NCBI RefSeq assembly: GCF_011602485.2
Contig: NZ_CP050022.2
Span: 7,150,001 to 7,214,000, forward strand
From: Bradyrhizobium sp. 1(2017)
GTDB taxonomy: Bacteria > Pseudomonadota > Alphaproteobacteria > Rhizobiales > Xanthobacteraceae
DNA length: 64,000 nucleotides
Direction of reading: 5' to 3'
The translations under genes were made by a program, and so were the position numbers. How positions within the stretch are numbered: position 1 is the stretch's first letter; each line of letters opens with the position of its first letter. The notes beneath the pieces were generated by a model. That model was not told where the DNA came from, did no database searches, and saw only the letters and a list, made by a program, of their open reading frames with translations. Positions 27,172 through 39,406 of this stretch are shown in pieces.

Positions 27172-27912
27172 ATGATCGACCCCCGCATCCTGGTGCTGAT
27201 CCCGGCCCGCATGGCCGCCACCCGCCTGCCCGGCAAGCCGCTCGCCGATATCGCGGGCCTGCCGATGATCGTGCATGTGCTGCGCCGCGCGGAGGCCGCT
27301 GCGATCGGCCGGGTCGCGGTCGCAACCGACACGCCGGAGATCGCCTCCGTGGTGACCGCCCATGGCGGCGAGGCCGTGATGACCCGCACGGACCACCCCT
27401 CGGGCTCGGACCGCATCCACGAGGCCATGCAGAAGCTCGACCCGGACGCCAAGGCCGAGATCGTGGTCAATCTCCAGGGGGACTTCCCGACCATCACGAT
27501 CGACAACATCCGCGAGGTGCTGCCGCCGCTGCAAGACCCGGCGGTGGACATCGCGACACTGGCCTCGCAGATCCACACCGAGGAAGAGGATCTCGCGCCG
27601 AGCGTGGTGAAGGCGATCGGGACCTCGCTTGGCGGCAAGCGGATGCGCGCACTTTATTTCACCCGCGCGACCGCCCCGACCGGCGACGGACCGCGTTATC
27701 ACCATATCGGCCTCTACGCCTATCGCCGCGCCGCGCTGGAGCGCTACGTCTCGCTACCGCCGTCTCCCCTGGAATTGCAGGAAAAGCTCGAGCAGCTCCG
27801 GGCGCTAGAGGCCGGAATGCGCATCGACTTCACCATCGTCGATACCGTGCCCCGCGGGGTCGATACGCCGGCGGACCTGGAGACTGCGCGCAGCATCCTT
27901 TCCAAATCCTGA
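27172..27912 (+). CDS. kdsB: 3-deoxy-manno-octulosonate cytidylyltransferase
   Basis: A 246-residue enzyme that activates KDO with CTP to CMP-KDO for lipopolysaccharide inner core synthesis. The N-terminal nucleotide-binding motif [19 protein letters not shown] is intact, as are the [12 protein letters not shown] and NLQGDFP segments. In the latter, many KdsB have Asp-Glu-Pro where this one has Asp-Phe-Pro, a variation I note but cannot judge. The ATG at 27172 is chosen; an in-frame extension would reach back to 26434 across cycM and is not real. pheA starts 21 nt after its stop. Confidence 0.92.
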   Translation: MIDPRILVLIPARMAATRLPGKPLADIAGLPMIVHVLRRAEAAAIGRVAVATDTPEIASVVTAHGGEAVMTRTDHPSGSDRIHEAMQKLDPDAKAEIVVNLQGDFPTITIDNIREVLPPLQDPAVDIATLASQIHTEEEDLAPSVVKAIGTSLGGKRMRALYFTRATAPTGDGPRYHHIGLYAYRRAALERYVSLPPSPLELQEKLEQLRALEAGMRIDFTIVDTVPRGVDTPADLETARSILSKS

Positions 27913-27933
27913 GCCGCTGCTACAAGGCCGATC

Positions 27934-28791
27934 ATGAGCAAGATGAAAATCGCATTCCAGGGCGAGCCTGGAGCCAATTCCCACATCGCCATCGCCGAGG
28001 CCTATCCCGACGCCGAGCCGATGCCCTGCGCCACCTTCGAGGACGCGCTGTCGGCGATCTCGTCGGGCGAGGCCGATCTCGGCATGATCCCGATCGAAAA
28101 TTCGGTCGCGGGCCGCGTCGCCGACATCCATCATCTGCTGCCGGCCTCCGGCCTCTTCATCATCGGCGAATGGTTCCTGCCGGTCCGTCACCAGTTGATG
28201 GCGGTGAGGGGCACCAGGCTCGACGACATCAAGAGCGTGGAGAGCCATGTGCATGCGCTCGGCCAGTGTCGGCGCATCATCCGCAAGCTCGGCATCAAGC
28301 CGATCGTGCACGCCGATACCGCCGGCAGCGCCCGCGACATTTCCGAGCGCAAGGACAAGACGGTCGCGGCGATTGCCTCGCGCCTCGCCGCGAAGATCTA
28401 CGGCCTCGACATCCTCGCCGAGGACATCGAGGACGAGGCGCATAACACCACGCGCTTCGTGGTGCTGGCGCGCGAGCCGAAATGGGCGGCCCAAGGCTCG
28501 GGTCCGCTGGTCACGACCTTCGTCTTCCGGGTGCGGAATTTGCCGGCCGCGCTCTACAAGGCGCTCGGCGGCTTTGCCACCAACGGCGTCAACATGACCA
28601 AGCTCGAAAGCTACATGGTCGACGGCAATTTCTTCGCCACGCAGTTTTATGCCGACGTCGACGGCCACCCCGACGACAAGGGCCTCGCCTTCGCAATTGA
28701 GGAGCTGAAGTTCTTCTCGCGCGAATTCCGCATCGTCGGCGTCTATCCGGGACATCCGTTCCGCGCGACGTTCAGCGAGACGCAGGATTGA
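27934..28791 (+). CDS. pheA: Prephenate dehydratase
   Basis: A 285-residue monofunctional prephenate dehydratase, converting prephenate to phenylpyruvate in phenylalanine synthesis. The catalytic domain (residues 1-180) includes PIENSVAGRVADIHHLL and the essential Thr in NTTRF near 170-175. The C-terminal ACT domain (about 188-280) begins LVTTFVFRVRNLPAALYKAL and contains the phenylalanine-sensing ESYMVDG region, so feedback inhibition by phenylalanine is expected. No chorismate mutase domain is present. It is probably co-transcribed with kdsB and ends at a GC-rich hairpin. Confidence 0.95.
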   Translation: MSKMKIAFQGEPGANSHIAIAEAYPDAEPMPCATFEDALSAISSGEADLGMIPIENSVAGRVADIHHLLPASGLFIIGEWFLPVRHQLMAVRGTRLDDIKSVESHVHALGQCRRIIRKLGIKPIVHADTAGSARDISERKDKTVAAIASRLAAKIYGLDILAEDIEDEAHNTTRFVVLAREPKWAAQGSGPLVTTFVFRVRNLPAALYKALGGFATNGVNMTKLESYMVDGNFFATQFYADVDGHPDDKGLAFAIEELKFFSREFRIVGVYPGHPFRATFSETQD

Positions 28792-28795
28792 TTGC

Positions 28796-28829
28796 GTGTC
28801 CCGGACGCGCGAAGCGCGAGCCGGGGCAC
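28796..28829. terminator. GC-rich hairpin between convergent pheA and luciferase-like gene
   Basis: The outer arms (GTGtCCCGG at 28796-28804 and CCGGGGCAC at 28821-28829) and an inner CGCGC-GAA-GCGCG stem fill most of the 51-nt spacer. It can serve both convergent genes, and its sequence resembles the dispersed repeats of this genome. Confidence 0.55.
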
Positions 28830-28842
28830 GATAAACCTAACG

Positions 28843-29859
28843 CTAGACTGCGCTTTTCACGGCTCCAAACGCCTCCGCCAGCAGCGCATACGACTTCTTC
28901 CGCGCCTCGTGGTCGTACACCGCGGTGATCACCATCAGCTCGTCTGGCTTGCTCGCGTCCATCAGCGGCTGAAGCTTCTTCTGCACGGTTGCGGGACTGC
29001 CGACGAACAGGCGCGAGCGGTTGCGCAGGATCGAGATGCGCTCGGCATCCGTGTAGGGATAGGCCTGCGCCTCCTCGACGCTTGGCAGCGGCAGATATTG
29101 ACCGCGGTCGCGGCGAAGACGGTTGAGGTCGAAGGAACTGGCGAGCCGTTCGGCCTCCTCGTCGGTGTCGGCCGCGATGGCCGCGACCGCGAGGATCGCA
29201 TGCGGGGCCGGGCGCCAGGCCGAGGGCTGGAAGCGGTTGCGGTAATGCACCATCGCATCGATCGCGTCATGGGAGGCGAAATGATGGGCGAAGGCGAAGC
29301 CCATGCCAACCTGCGCGGCGAGCTCCGAGGAATAATCGCTGGAGCCGAGCAGCCAGATCGGCGGCAGCCTGGTATCGTCGGGCATCGCGACGACGTTGTG
29401 ATAAGGGTGGCCCGAGGGGAATTCGCGGGTCTCCCATAGAATCAGTTCGTGCAGCCGCTCCAGGAAATCGTCTCCCTCGCGGCGATCGAGCCGGCTGCGC
29501 AGCGCGTAGGCGGTGGCGCCGTCGGTGCCGGGGGCGCGGCCGAGGCCCAAGTCGATGCGACCGGGAAACAGCGCCTCCAGCATCTTGAAGCGCTCGGCGA
29601 CGACCAGCGGGGCATGGTTGGGCAGCATCACGCCGCCGGAGCCGACGCGGATGTGCTTCGTCACCGCCGCGATCTGCCCAATCATCACGTCGGGCGCGGG
29701 GCTCGCGACGGAGGCGAGGTTGTGGTGCTCGGCGAGCCAGTAGCGGACATAGCCGAGCCCATCGACGTGGCGCGCCAGATCAATGCTGTTGCGCAATGCC
29801 GCGGCGGGCCTGGTGCCGGTGGTGACGACCGAGAGGTCGAGGACTGAGAGCGGGATCAT
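28843..29859 (-). CDS. LLM-class flavin-dependent oxidoreductase
   Basis: A 338-residue member of the bacterial luciferase-like monooxygenase superfamily. The opening [25 protein letters not shown] and the [30 protein letters not shown] and [16 protein letters not shown] segments are typical of the group 1 subfamily that includes YhbW-like proteins. It probably uses reduced FMN or F420; the substrate is unknown. Transcribed toward pheA and divergent from metF. Confidence 0.88.
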   Translation of the reverse strand: MIPLSVLDLSVVTTGTRPAAALRNSIDLARHVDGLGYVRYWLAEHHNLASVASPAPDVMIGQIAAVTKHIRVGSGGVMLPNHAPLVVAERFKMLEALFPGRIDLGLGRAPGTDGATAYALRSRLDRREGDDFLERLHELILWETREFPSGHPYHNVVAMPDDTRLPPIWLLGSSDYSSELAAQVGMGFAFAHHFASHDAIDAMVHYRNRFQPSAWRPAPHAILAVAAIAADTDEEAERLASSFDLNRLRRDRGQYLPLPSVEEAQAYPYTDAERISILRNRSRLFVGSPATVQKKLQPLMDASKPDELMVITAVYDHEARKKSYALLAEAFGAVKSAV

Positions 29860-30234
29860 GGCGCGTTAACGTAATGGAGAGCGGCGCGGCGGCAATGGTC
29901 AGGCTGCGCAGGCCTGACGTGTACGGACGGGCGAGCAGCAAGAGGCTCCGATTGGGACAACTCACGTGACCAAATAGGATAGACCTCTCTGCCCACCACG
30001 ACGGCACGGACCTAATCCAGCTCAATCTGCCAAAATAATTATATATTTCAGTAAATTGCGGCCTTCCATCTAGTTCCCACCTTCCAGTCAATCACTATCC
30101 AAATTCACTCACACGAGACCGTAGTGGGCAATTTCCCATCTCCGATGGGCTGTCGGCTAAACCGCCTTTGCCGTATCCTTGCGCTCTCCCAAGGTAGAAC
30201 TCGACCGCCGCCTGACATTGGAGTGCGTGGTGCC
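29860..30234. other. 375-nt intergenic region, partly AT-rich, before metF
   Basis: The region separates divergent genes. Bases 30030-30058 (aaaataattatatatttcag and neighbours) are strikingly AT-rich for this genome and could hold a promoter. No regulatory hairpin or riboswitch match was convincing. A GGAG lies about 12 nt before the metF ATG. Confidence 0.4.
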
Positions 30235-31155
30235 ATGACTGACGTGACGACGCCTGTGACAGCCAACGGGCAGGACGGACACCTGAGGCGGCCCGCGATC
30301 TCCTTCGAGTTCTTTCCCCCCAAGACGGAAGATATGGAGCGCAATCTCTGGGAGACAATCAACCGGCTCGCCCCGCTCGACCCGAAATTCGTCTCGGTGA
30401 CCTACGGCGCCGGCGGCTCGACCCGCGAGCGCACACATTCGACCATCGCCCGCATCCTCAAGGAGACCGCGCTGCTGCCGGCGGCGCATCTGACTTGTGT
30501 CGGCGCCTCGCGCGGCGAAATCGACGAGATCGTGGACCGCTACCACGAGGTCGGCGTCCGCCACATCGTGGGCCTGCGCGGCGATCCTGCCGGCGGCATC
30601 GGCACGCCCTATTCCAGCCATCCCGATGGCTACCAGAGCTCGGCCGACCTCGTCGCGGGAATCAAGAAGCGGCACGGCGATATCGAGGTGAGCGTGTCGG
30701 CCTATCCCGAAAAGCACCCCGAGGCACGCGACTTCGACGCCGATATCGACACGCTGAAGGCCAAGGTCGATGCTGGTGCGACGCGCGCGATCACGCAGGT
30801 GTTCTTCGATAACGATCTCTACTTCCGCTATCTCGACCGCGTTCGCGCCCGCGGCATCGACATCCCGATCGTGCCGGGCATCATGCCCATGCACAATTTC
30901 AAGCAGGCTCGCAATTTCGTCACCCGCGCCGGCACCACCGTGCCGGACTGGTTCGCCGCGAAGTTCGAAGGCCTCGATGACGACGCCGAGACCCGCAAGC
31001 TGGTGGCCGCGACGGTTGCGGCCGGCCAGGTGCAGAAGCTGGCCAAGAACGGCGTCGACACCTTCCATTTCTACACCATGAACCGCGCCGATCTCGTGTT
31101 CGCGATCAGCCATTTGCTCGGCATTCGCGTCAAGAGCGCGCAGAAGGCGGCTTGA
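30235..31155 (+). CDS. metF: 5,10-methylenetetrahydrofolate reductase
   Basis: A 306-residue flavoenzyme that reduces methylene-tetrahydrofolate to the methyl donor used by MetH. The start of the fold is ISFEFFPPKTEDMERNLW, and FVSVTYGAGGSTRERT carries the folate-binding region. HLTCVG, GLRGDPAGG and the ITQVFFDNDLYFRY segment are intact. I use the ATG at 30235; an earlier in-frame start at 30124 adds a basic leader lacking any similarity. metH begins 6 nt after the stop, so the pair is an operon carrying out the last steps of methionine synthesis. Confidence 0.95.
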   Translation: MTDVTTPVTANGQDGHLRRPAISFEFFPPKTEDMERNLWETINRLAPLDPKFVSVTYGAGGSTRERTHSTIARILKETALLPAAHLTCVGASRGEIDEIVDRYHEVGVRHIVGLRGDPAGGIGTPYSSHPDGYQSSADLVAGIKKRHGDIEVSVSAYPEKHPEARDFDADIDTLKAKVDAGATRAITQVFFDNDLYFRYLDRVRARGIDIPIVPGIMPMHNFKQARNFVTRAGTTVPDWFAAKFEGLDDDAETRKLVAATVAAGQVQKLAKNGVDTFHFYTMNRADLVFAISHLLGIRVKSAQKAA

Positions 31156-31161
31156 GACAAC

Positions 31162-35013
<3,852 letters not shown>

Positions 35014-35022
35014 CTCAGTGTC

Positions 35023-35062
35023 GTCCCGGCCTGGCGCGCAATTGCGCAAGGGGGGCCGGGAC
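35023..35062. repeat. Palindromic dispersed repeat after metH
   Basis: The outer arms GTCCCGGCC (35023-35031) and GGCCGGGAC (35054-35062) enclose a second palindrome, GCGCAATTGCGC (35036-35047). It may also terminate metH transcription. Confidence 0.7.
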
Positions 35063-35090
35063 TTCTCCTAAACGAAAAATGAAAAAACGA

Positions 35091-35113
35091 CCCCATGCAC
35101 AGTAGCGATGGGG
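35091..35113. repeat. CCCCAT...ATGGGG hairpin
   Basis: The 6-bp arms (35091-35096, 35108-35113) surround an 11-nt loop, preceded by an A-rich tract. It sits in the 259-nt spacer between metH and the GST gene, which otherwise holds no gene I can support. Confidence 0.4.
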
Positions 35114-35272
35114 TTGAAGGGATTGATAAATTTCGGTCTTACCGAAAACGGCTTGCGCCGTCGGGCAAAACACCTGTACTATTCCATCATCGGCTGCTGC
35201 GCCAATCTTCGCATTCCGACGGATAGGCGTCCCGCGCCACCCCCGGTCTCGTGCCCCGGACGGGAGGGGCCC

Positions 35273-35902
35273 TCACCTCTTCGGCGGCACCAGCGGTTGC
35301 ACGAACTCCCTAAACGGCGCCAGCGCCTCGCAGCGCTCGGCATGCTCGCTCAGTGCCGGATAGCGCGACGCGTCGAACAGCTGCGGATGCGCTTCGCCGG
35401 TGAAGCGGACGACGCAGGCGACCGCGACATCGGCATGGCCGATGCGGTCACCCAGCCAGTACGGCGTCGTCACCCTGGAGCGCTCGGCCTCGAGCACGGC
35501 GAGCACATCCGCGATCTGCGCCCGGCAGCGCTCGACCCACAGCGCGAGCTGCTCCTTCCGCAGCACCCGCTCATAGAGCAGGCTCACCGCCTTGTCGCCG
35601 AGACCGGAAGCGAGCGCACAGATGCGCAAATGCCTGCGCCGCTCAGTGCCGCCGCGCGGCAGCATCGCCTTCTCGGGGCCAACGAGGTCGTCGAGATAGT
35701 CGAGGATGATCGTGCTCTCGATCAGCGCCTCGCCGTCATCGAGCACCAGCGTGGGCACGCGGCGCAGCGGATTATAGGGCGCGATCTTGTCGGCATCGCC
35801 GAAGGTCGACCACGGCCTGTGCTCGAAGGCGAGCCCGTAAAGCCGTAGCGCAATCGCGACGCGGCGGACGAAGGGGGAATCATATTGGCCGATCAGGAAC
35901 AT
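35273..35902 (-). CDS. Glutathione S-transferase family protein
   Basis: A 209-residue protein with an N-terminal thioredoxin-like domain (residues 1-80: FLIGQYDSPFVRRVAIAL, then RRVPTLVLDDGEALIES, the glutathione-contacting region) and a helical C-terminal domain (about 85-205, with the N-capping pattern WLGDRIGHADVAVACVV). Ser9 is at the usual catalytic position. The start at 35902 has GAGAG about 4 nt upstream; a longer frame to 35992 adds a basic leader. Substrate unknown. Confidence 0.88.
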   Translation of the reverse strand: MFLIGQYDSPFVRRVAIALRLYGLAFEHRPWSTFGDADKIAPYNPLRRVPTLVLDDGEALIESTIILDYLDDLVGPEKAMLPRGGTERRRHLRICALASGLGDKAVSLLYERVLRKEQLALWVERCRAQIADVLAVLEAERSRVTTPYWLGDRIGHADVAVACVVRFTGEAHPQLFDASRYPALSEHAERCEALAPFREFVQPLVPPKR

Positions 35903-36100
35903 GGCTCTCGCTTTCGTGTCGCGGCTGGGCTCGAGTCGCCTGCCGGGCCGAAGCCGCTTCGTCGCGTAGGCCCGGCCATCCATCGTCTTCAAGCAGCCAT
36001 TATTGAATAAGGATGGATGCCCCGATCAAGTCCGGGCATGACAGAGCTGGACGCGATTTTCGCTGGCAAGCGGGAAGCCGGAGGTGTTTTGAGGTCGTAA

Positions 36101-36161
36101 CCCGCATGAGCGAAGCGATATGCGGGAACAGTCGCCCCGGATGTCGCTTCGCTCATCCGGG
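36101..36161. repeat. Paired palindromic REP-like element
   Basis: Two adjacent hairpins: CCCGCAT/ATGCGGG arms (36101-36107, 36120-36126) and CCCGGAT/ATCCGGG arms (36136-36142, 36155-36161). Their loops, GAGCGAAGC and GCTTCGCTC, are complementary to each other, so the two REPs are inverted. The element fills the middle of the 325-nt gap 35903-36227. Confidence 0.75.
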
Positions 36162-36227
36162 CTACGACGCCATCGCGCGTTGATGCACCGACGACGGCGC
36201 CAATGACGGTGGGGAGTCAGCCGCGCA

Positions 36228-36821
36228 TTATTCGATGACCGGGACATGCCTTGCCGCATCGCGTGGCGCGGTGCCGTCGAGACGCGGGTCGTCGGCGATC
36301 TCGATCTGGCGACGGAAGGGACGGAAGCCGGAGCGCTGATAGAATGCGACGGCGGCGGGATGATCGAAGGTGCAGGTGTGCACCCAGAGGCGTCGGACGT
36401 CGCGCGACCACGCGATTTCCAGCGCGCGGTTCATCAGGAAGCGGGCGGCGCCGGTGCCGATCAAGGGTGCGGTGACGCCGAAATAGACCAGCTCGCACTG
36501 GCCGGGTGCGCGGAAATCCAGCTCCAGCAGACCTTCATCGCGGCCGTCGACGGCCAGCGCGTAGACTTCTATTCCCGGTGCGTGGATGATCGCGGCGAGC
36601 TCCGCATCGGTCATGCGTGCGCGCGAGAACCACAGCCACTCCTCGCCGACGCGGCGGTGGAGGTCGCGGTACCAATGAAGCGCGGGGGCATCGACCTTGC
36701 GCAGGGACCACACGCCGGGAGGGTCGTCGCGGTGCGCGGGAGGCGCGGTCATCTCCAAATGCGTGACGACGGCAGCGATCTTGCCGGCGGGCACGTCGGA
36801 ATAGCCGTCGGGGAGGATCAT
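36228..36821 (-). CDS. GNAT-family N-acetyltransferase
   Basis: A 197-residue GNAT protein from the ATG at 36821. The acetyl-CoA region is divergent but recognisable: the beta4 strand QCELVYFGVTAPLIGTGAARFLMNRAL has G-T-G-A in place of the usual R/Q-x-x-G-x-G/A loop, and RLWVHTCTFDHPAAVAFYQRSGFRPF is the typical C-terminal half. The acyl acceptor is unknown. It is flanked by repeat-rich spacers on both sides. Confidence 0.85.
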   Translation of the reverse strand: MILPDGYSDVPAGKIAAVVTHLEMTAPPAHRDDPPGVWSLRKVDAPALHWYRDLHRRVGEEWLWFSRARMTDAELAAIIHAPGIEVYALAVDGRDEGLLELDFRAPGQCELVYFGVTAPLIGTGAARFLMNRALEIAWSRDVRRLWVHTCTFDHPAAVAFYQRSGFRPFRRQIEIADDPRLDGTAPRDAARHVPVIE

Positions 36822-36878
36822 GCTTGATGACTCCGCTTCATCGCGAGAGGCGCCAGAGCTGGCGCTCCACATTCCATT

Positions 36879-37006
36879 GTCGTCCCGGCGGAGGCCGGAA
36901 CCCATAACCACAGGATCGCGTTTGGCGAAGACTGGTTTGTTCGGGATTGGCTCCGCGCGCCATTGAAAGACCTCGCGGTATGGGTCCCGGCCTTCGCCGG
37001 GAAGAC
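36879..37006. repeat. Inverted repeat element between GNAT gene and glpK
   Basis: Imperfect 27-nt arms (36879-36905 and 36980-37006) beginning GTCGTCCCGGC and ending GGGAAGAC, with a 74-nt loop. Its layout matches that of the element at 45082-45197. It lies between the start of the GNAT gene and the 3' end of glpK. Confidence 0.7.
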
Positions 37007-37011
37007 CAGAG

Positions 37012-38517
37012 TTACCCCTCGCCCTCGTCGCTGGCCAGCACGCCCTTCACCGCGCGCGCCCATCCCGCGAGCTTGCGCTCGCGCGTGGCCTGGCTCATGT
37101 TCGGCTTGAAGCGGTGCTCGAGGCGCCAATTGTCGGCGAATTTGGTCGGCTCGGGATAGACGCCGGCCTGGAGGCCGGCGAGATAGGCGGCACCCAATGC
37201 CGTGGTTTCCTGGATCACGGGGCGGTCGACCGGCGCATTCAACAAATCGGCGAGGCGCTGCATGGTCCAGTCGGAGGCGGTCATGCCGCCATCGACGCGG
37301 AGCACGACGCTGGCGGTTTCAGAGCTCGGCCAGTCAGCACGCATCGCGGCCCAGAGGTCGAAGGTCTGGTAGCAGACGCTTTCCAGCGCGGCATGGGCGA
37401 GCTCGGCGGGGCCGGTGTTGCGGGTGAGGCCGAACAGCGCGCCGCGCACGCGCGGATTCCAGTAGGGCGCGCCCATGCCGACGAAAGCGGGGACGAGATA
37501 GACGCTCTGCATGGAGTCCGACTGGTCGGCAAGCGGGCCGGTCTCGGCGGCGTGCTTGATGATGCCGAGGCCGTCGCGCAGCCATTGCACCGCGGAGCCG
37601 GCGACGAAGATCGAGCCTTCCAGCGCATAGGTGCGCTTGCCATCGAGCTGATAGGCGACGGTGGTGAGCAGCTTGTTCTTGGACACCACGGGCGTGGTGC
37701 CGGTGTTGAGCAACGCGAAGCAGCCGGTGCCGTAGGTGGACTTCATCATGCCCGGGCGGAAGCAGGCCTGACCGATGGTTGCGGCCTGCTGGTCGCCGGC
37801 AATGCCCGAGATGGCGATGGGGCCGCCGAACAGATCAGGCGTGCTCTCGCCAAAACGCGCCGAAGAATCCTTCACCTCGGGCAGCATCGAGCGCGGCACG
37901 CCGATGATCTCCAGGAGCTCGTCGTCCCACTGGCCGGTGTGGATGTTGAACAGCAGCGTGCGCGAGGCGTTGGTGGCGTCGGTGGCGTGCACCTTGCCGC
38001 CGGTGAGGCGCCAGAGCAGGTAGCAATCGACGGTGCCGAACATCAATTCGCCGCGCGCGGCGCGGGCGCGCGCACCGGGGACGTGGTCGAGGATCCAGGC
38101 GACCTTGGTGCCGGAGAAATAGGGATCGATGATCAGGCCGGTCTTCTTGGAGATCACGGGCTCGCGGCCGTCGGCCTTGAGCCTGGCGCAGATATCGGCC
38201 GTGCGGCGGTCCTGCCAGACGATGGCGCGGTGCACGGCTTGGCCCGTAGCGCGATCCCACACCACGGTGGTCTCGCGCTGATTGGTGATGCCGATCGCGG
38301 CGATGTCCTTTGCGGTGATGCCGGCCTGCTCGATCGCGTCGCGGCACACCATCACGGTCGAGGTCCAGATGTCCTCGGGCTCGTGCTCGACCCAGCCCGA
38401 AGCCGGGAAATGCTGCGGAAACTCCTGCTGCGCCTTCGCCGCAATGGAAATGTCGCCGCGAAACACGATCGCGCGCGAAGAGGTGGTGCCCTGGTCGATG
38501 GCGAGGACGAAAGACAT
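37012..38517 (-). CDS. glpK: Glycerol kinase
   Basis: A 501-residue FGGY-family kinase that phosphorylates glycerol to glycerol-3-phosphate. The N-terminal phosphate loop [16 protein letters not shown] and the [31 protein letters not shown] and [13 protein letters not shown] segments are all intact, and length is normal. It is alone here: no glpD or glpF nearby. It is likely fed by general glycerol uptake. The 3' side holds a dispersed repeat, and the 5' side another palindromic repeat array. Confidence 0.96.
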   Translation of the reverse strand: MSFVLAIDQGTTSSRAIVFRGDISIAAKAQQEFPQHFPASGWVEHEPEDIWTSTVMVCRDAIEQAGITAKDIAAIGITNQRETTVVWDRATGQAVHRAIVWQDRRTADICARLKADGREPVISKKTGLIIDPYFSGTKVAWILDHVPGARARAARGELMFGTVDCYLLWRLTGGKVHATDATNASRTLLFNIHTGQWDDELLEIIGVPRSMLPEVKDSSARFGESTPDLFGGPIAISGIAGDQQAATIGQACFRPGMMKSTYGTGCFALLNTGTTPVVSKNKLLTTVAYQLDGKRTYALEGSIFVAGSAVQWLRDGLGIIKHAAETGPLADQSDSMQSVYLVPAFVGMGAPYWNPRVRGALFGLTRNTGPAELAHAALESVCYQTFDLWAAMRADWPSSETASVVLRVDGGMTASDWTMQRLADLLNAPVDRPVIQETTALGAAYLAGLQAGVYPEPTKFADNWRLEHRFKPNMSQATRERKLAGWARAVKGVLASDEGEG

Positions 38518-38605
38518 GGCGGCTTACCTTGGTGTTTCCCCGGAGGGATCATTGTGTCGCGCCAAAGAAACGGGATTGCCGGCAAGAGGTCAAGGCGGCT
38601 GTCCG

Positions 38606-38803
38606 CTTACCCTCCCCTGGAGGGGGAGGGTCGATCGCGCGAAGCGCGGGCGGGGTGGGGTGAAGCCACAAAGGCGGTCTCGCTTACGTCGCCAAGAGCA
38701 TCTCCGCTACGCATTCGGGAGCACCGCATTTGTGGATGGTCTGCCACCCCACCCCGCTGCGCATTACATGCGCAGCGACCCTCCCCCTCCAGGGGAGGGT
38801 AAG
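38606..38803. repeat. 198-nt palindromic repeat
   Basis: Perfect 28-nt inverted arms (38606-38633 and 38776-38803) rich in CCCTCCCC and GGGGAGGG. An inner GC-rich pair (GGGGTGGGGTG against CACCCCACCCC) lies closer to the centre. It fills most of the 606-nt space 38518-39123 on the glpK side of the broken DUF559 gene. A short relative lies at 61817-61837. Confidence 0.8.
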
Positions 38804-38822
38804 AGAAGTGTCGCCCAAACCG

Positions 38823-39217
38823 CTAGGTTCGGCGGTGTTTCAACGGGTTGGTTTCGGCCTCAAGCGATCCGTACAGCTCGATATAGATGCGTTCCAGAAC
38901 GGCGGTCAGATCGGTTGTGACCTCCGAGTTCCAGAATCGAACAACGCGATAGCCTTCGTTCTCGAGCCAGCGTTGGCGTTCGAGGTCTCGTTTGGCGATA
39001 TCATCCTCGTTGTGATGCCCGCCATCGAGCTCGATGATCAGGCGCTTTGCTGGACAGAAGAAGTCGACGACGTATCGACCGATCGGAGCCTGCCGGCGGA
39101 AGTGCGAGCTCCTTCGATCGGAAAATCCTTGAGAGCTCGCCACAGCTTGCGCTCGTGCGGCGTCGTATTGGCTCTCAGCTTTTTTGCGGCTGCGCGCCGG
39201 ATAAATGTAGAGAACAT
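38823..39217 (-). pseudogene. Frameshifted DUF559-domain endonuclease-like gene
   Basis: The C-terminal part has the DUF559 core, related to very short patch repair endonucleases (HFRRQAPIGRYVVDFFCPAKRLIIELDG, then HNEDDIAKRD and RVVRFWNSEVTTD). The N-terminal part (starting MFSTFIRRAAAKKLRANTTPHERKLWRALKDFPIEGA) is encoded in a different frame. The two join near 39105, where about two extra bases (or one missing) break the frame. Both pieces match the expected order, so this is a damaged gene rather than two ORFs. It lies between dispersed repeats. Confidence 0.7.
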
Positions 39218-39406
39218 TTTTGCGGCTTCATCCTACCCCGCCTCGCCCTGTGATTCGCACATTGCGAGCCGCCCCTCTCCCTTCAGTGGAGGGTAAGTGA
39301 AACGTCGTGTCGCGGCAACCACACGTCGTTCCCTCACCTCTGGGAAGGGGCAGGGCTATGACCGTATCCGCGAAGATGCTACATGCGGCCGGGGAAACGG
39401 GGCGGC
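39218..39406. other. Repeat-like spacer before the MBOAT gene
   Basis: This short region holds fragments resembling the dispersed CCCTC/GAGGG repeats (39258-39301, 39330-39356) and no gene I can support. Confidence 0.35.

Noticed and set aside
30060..30234. Possible SAM-II riboswitch before metF
   Set aside because: A GGCTAAACC stretch is present, but I could not place the expected pseudoknot or the conserved segments in order.
35023..36161. CRISPR-like repeats between genes
   Set aside because: Repeats are palindromic, differ from each other and are not regularly spaced; no cas genes.
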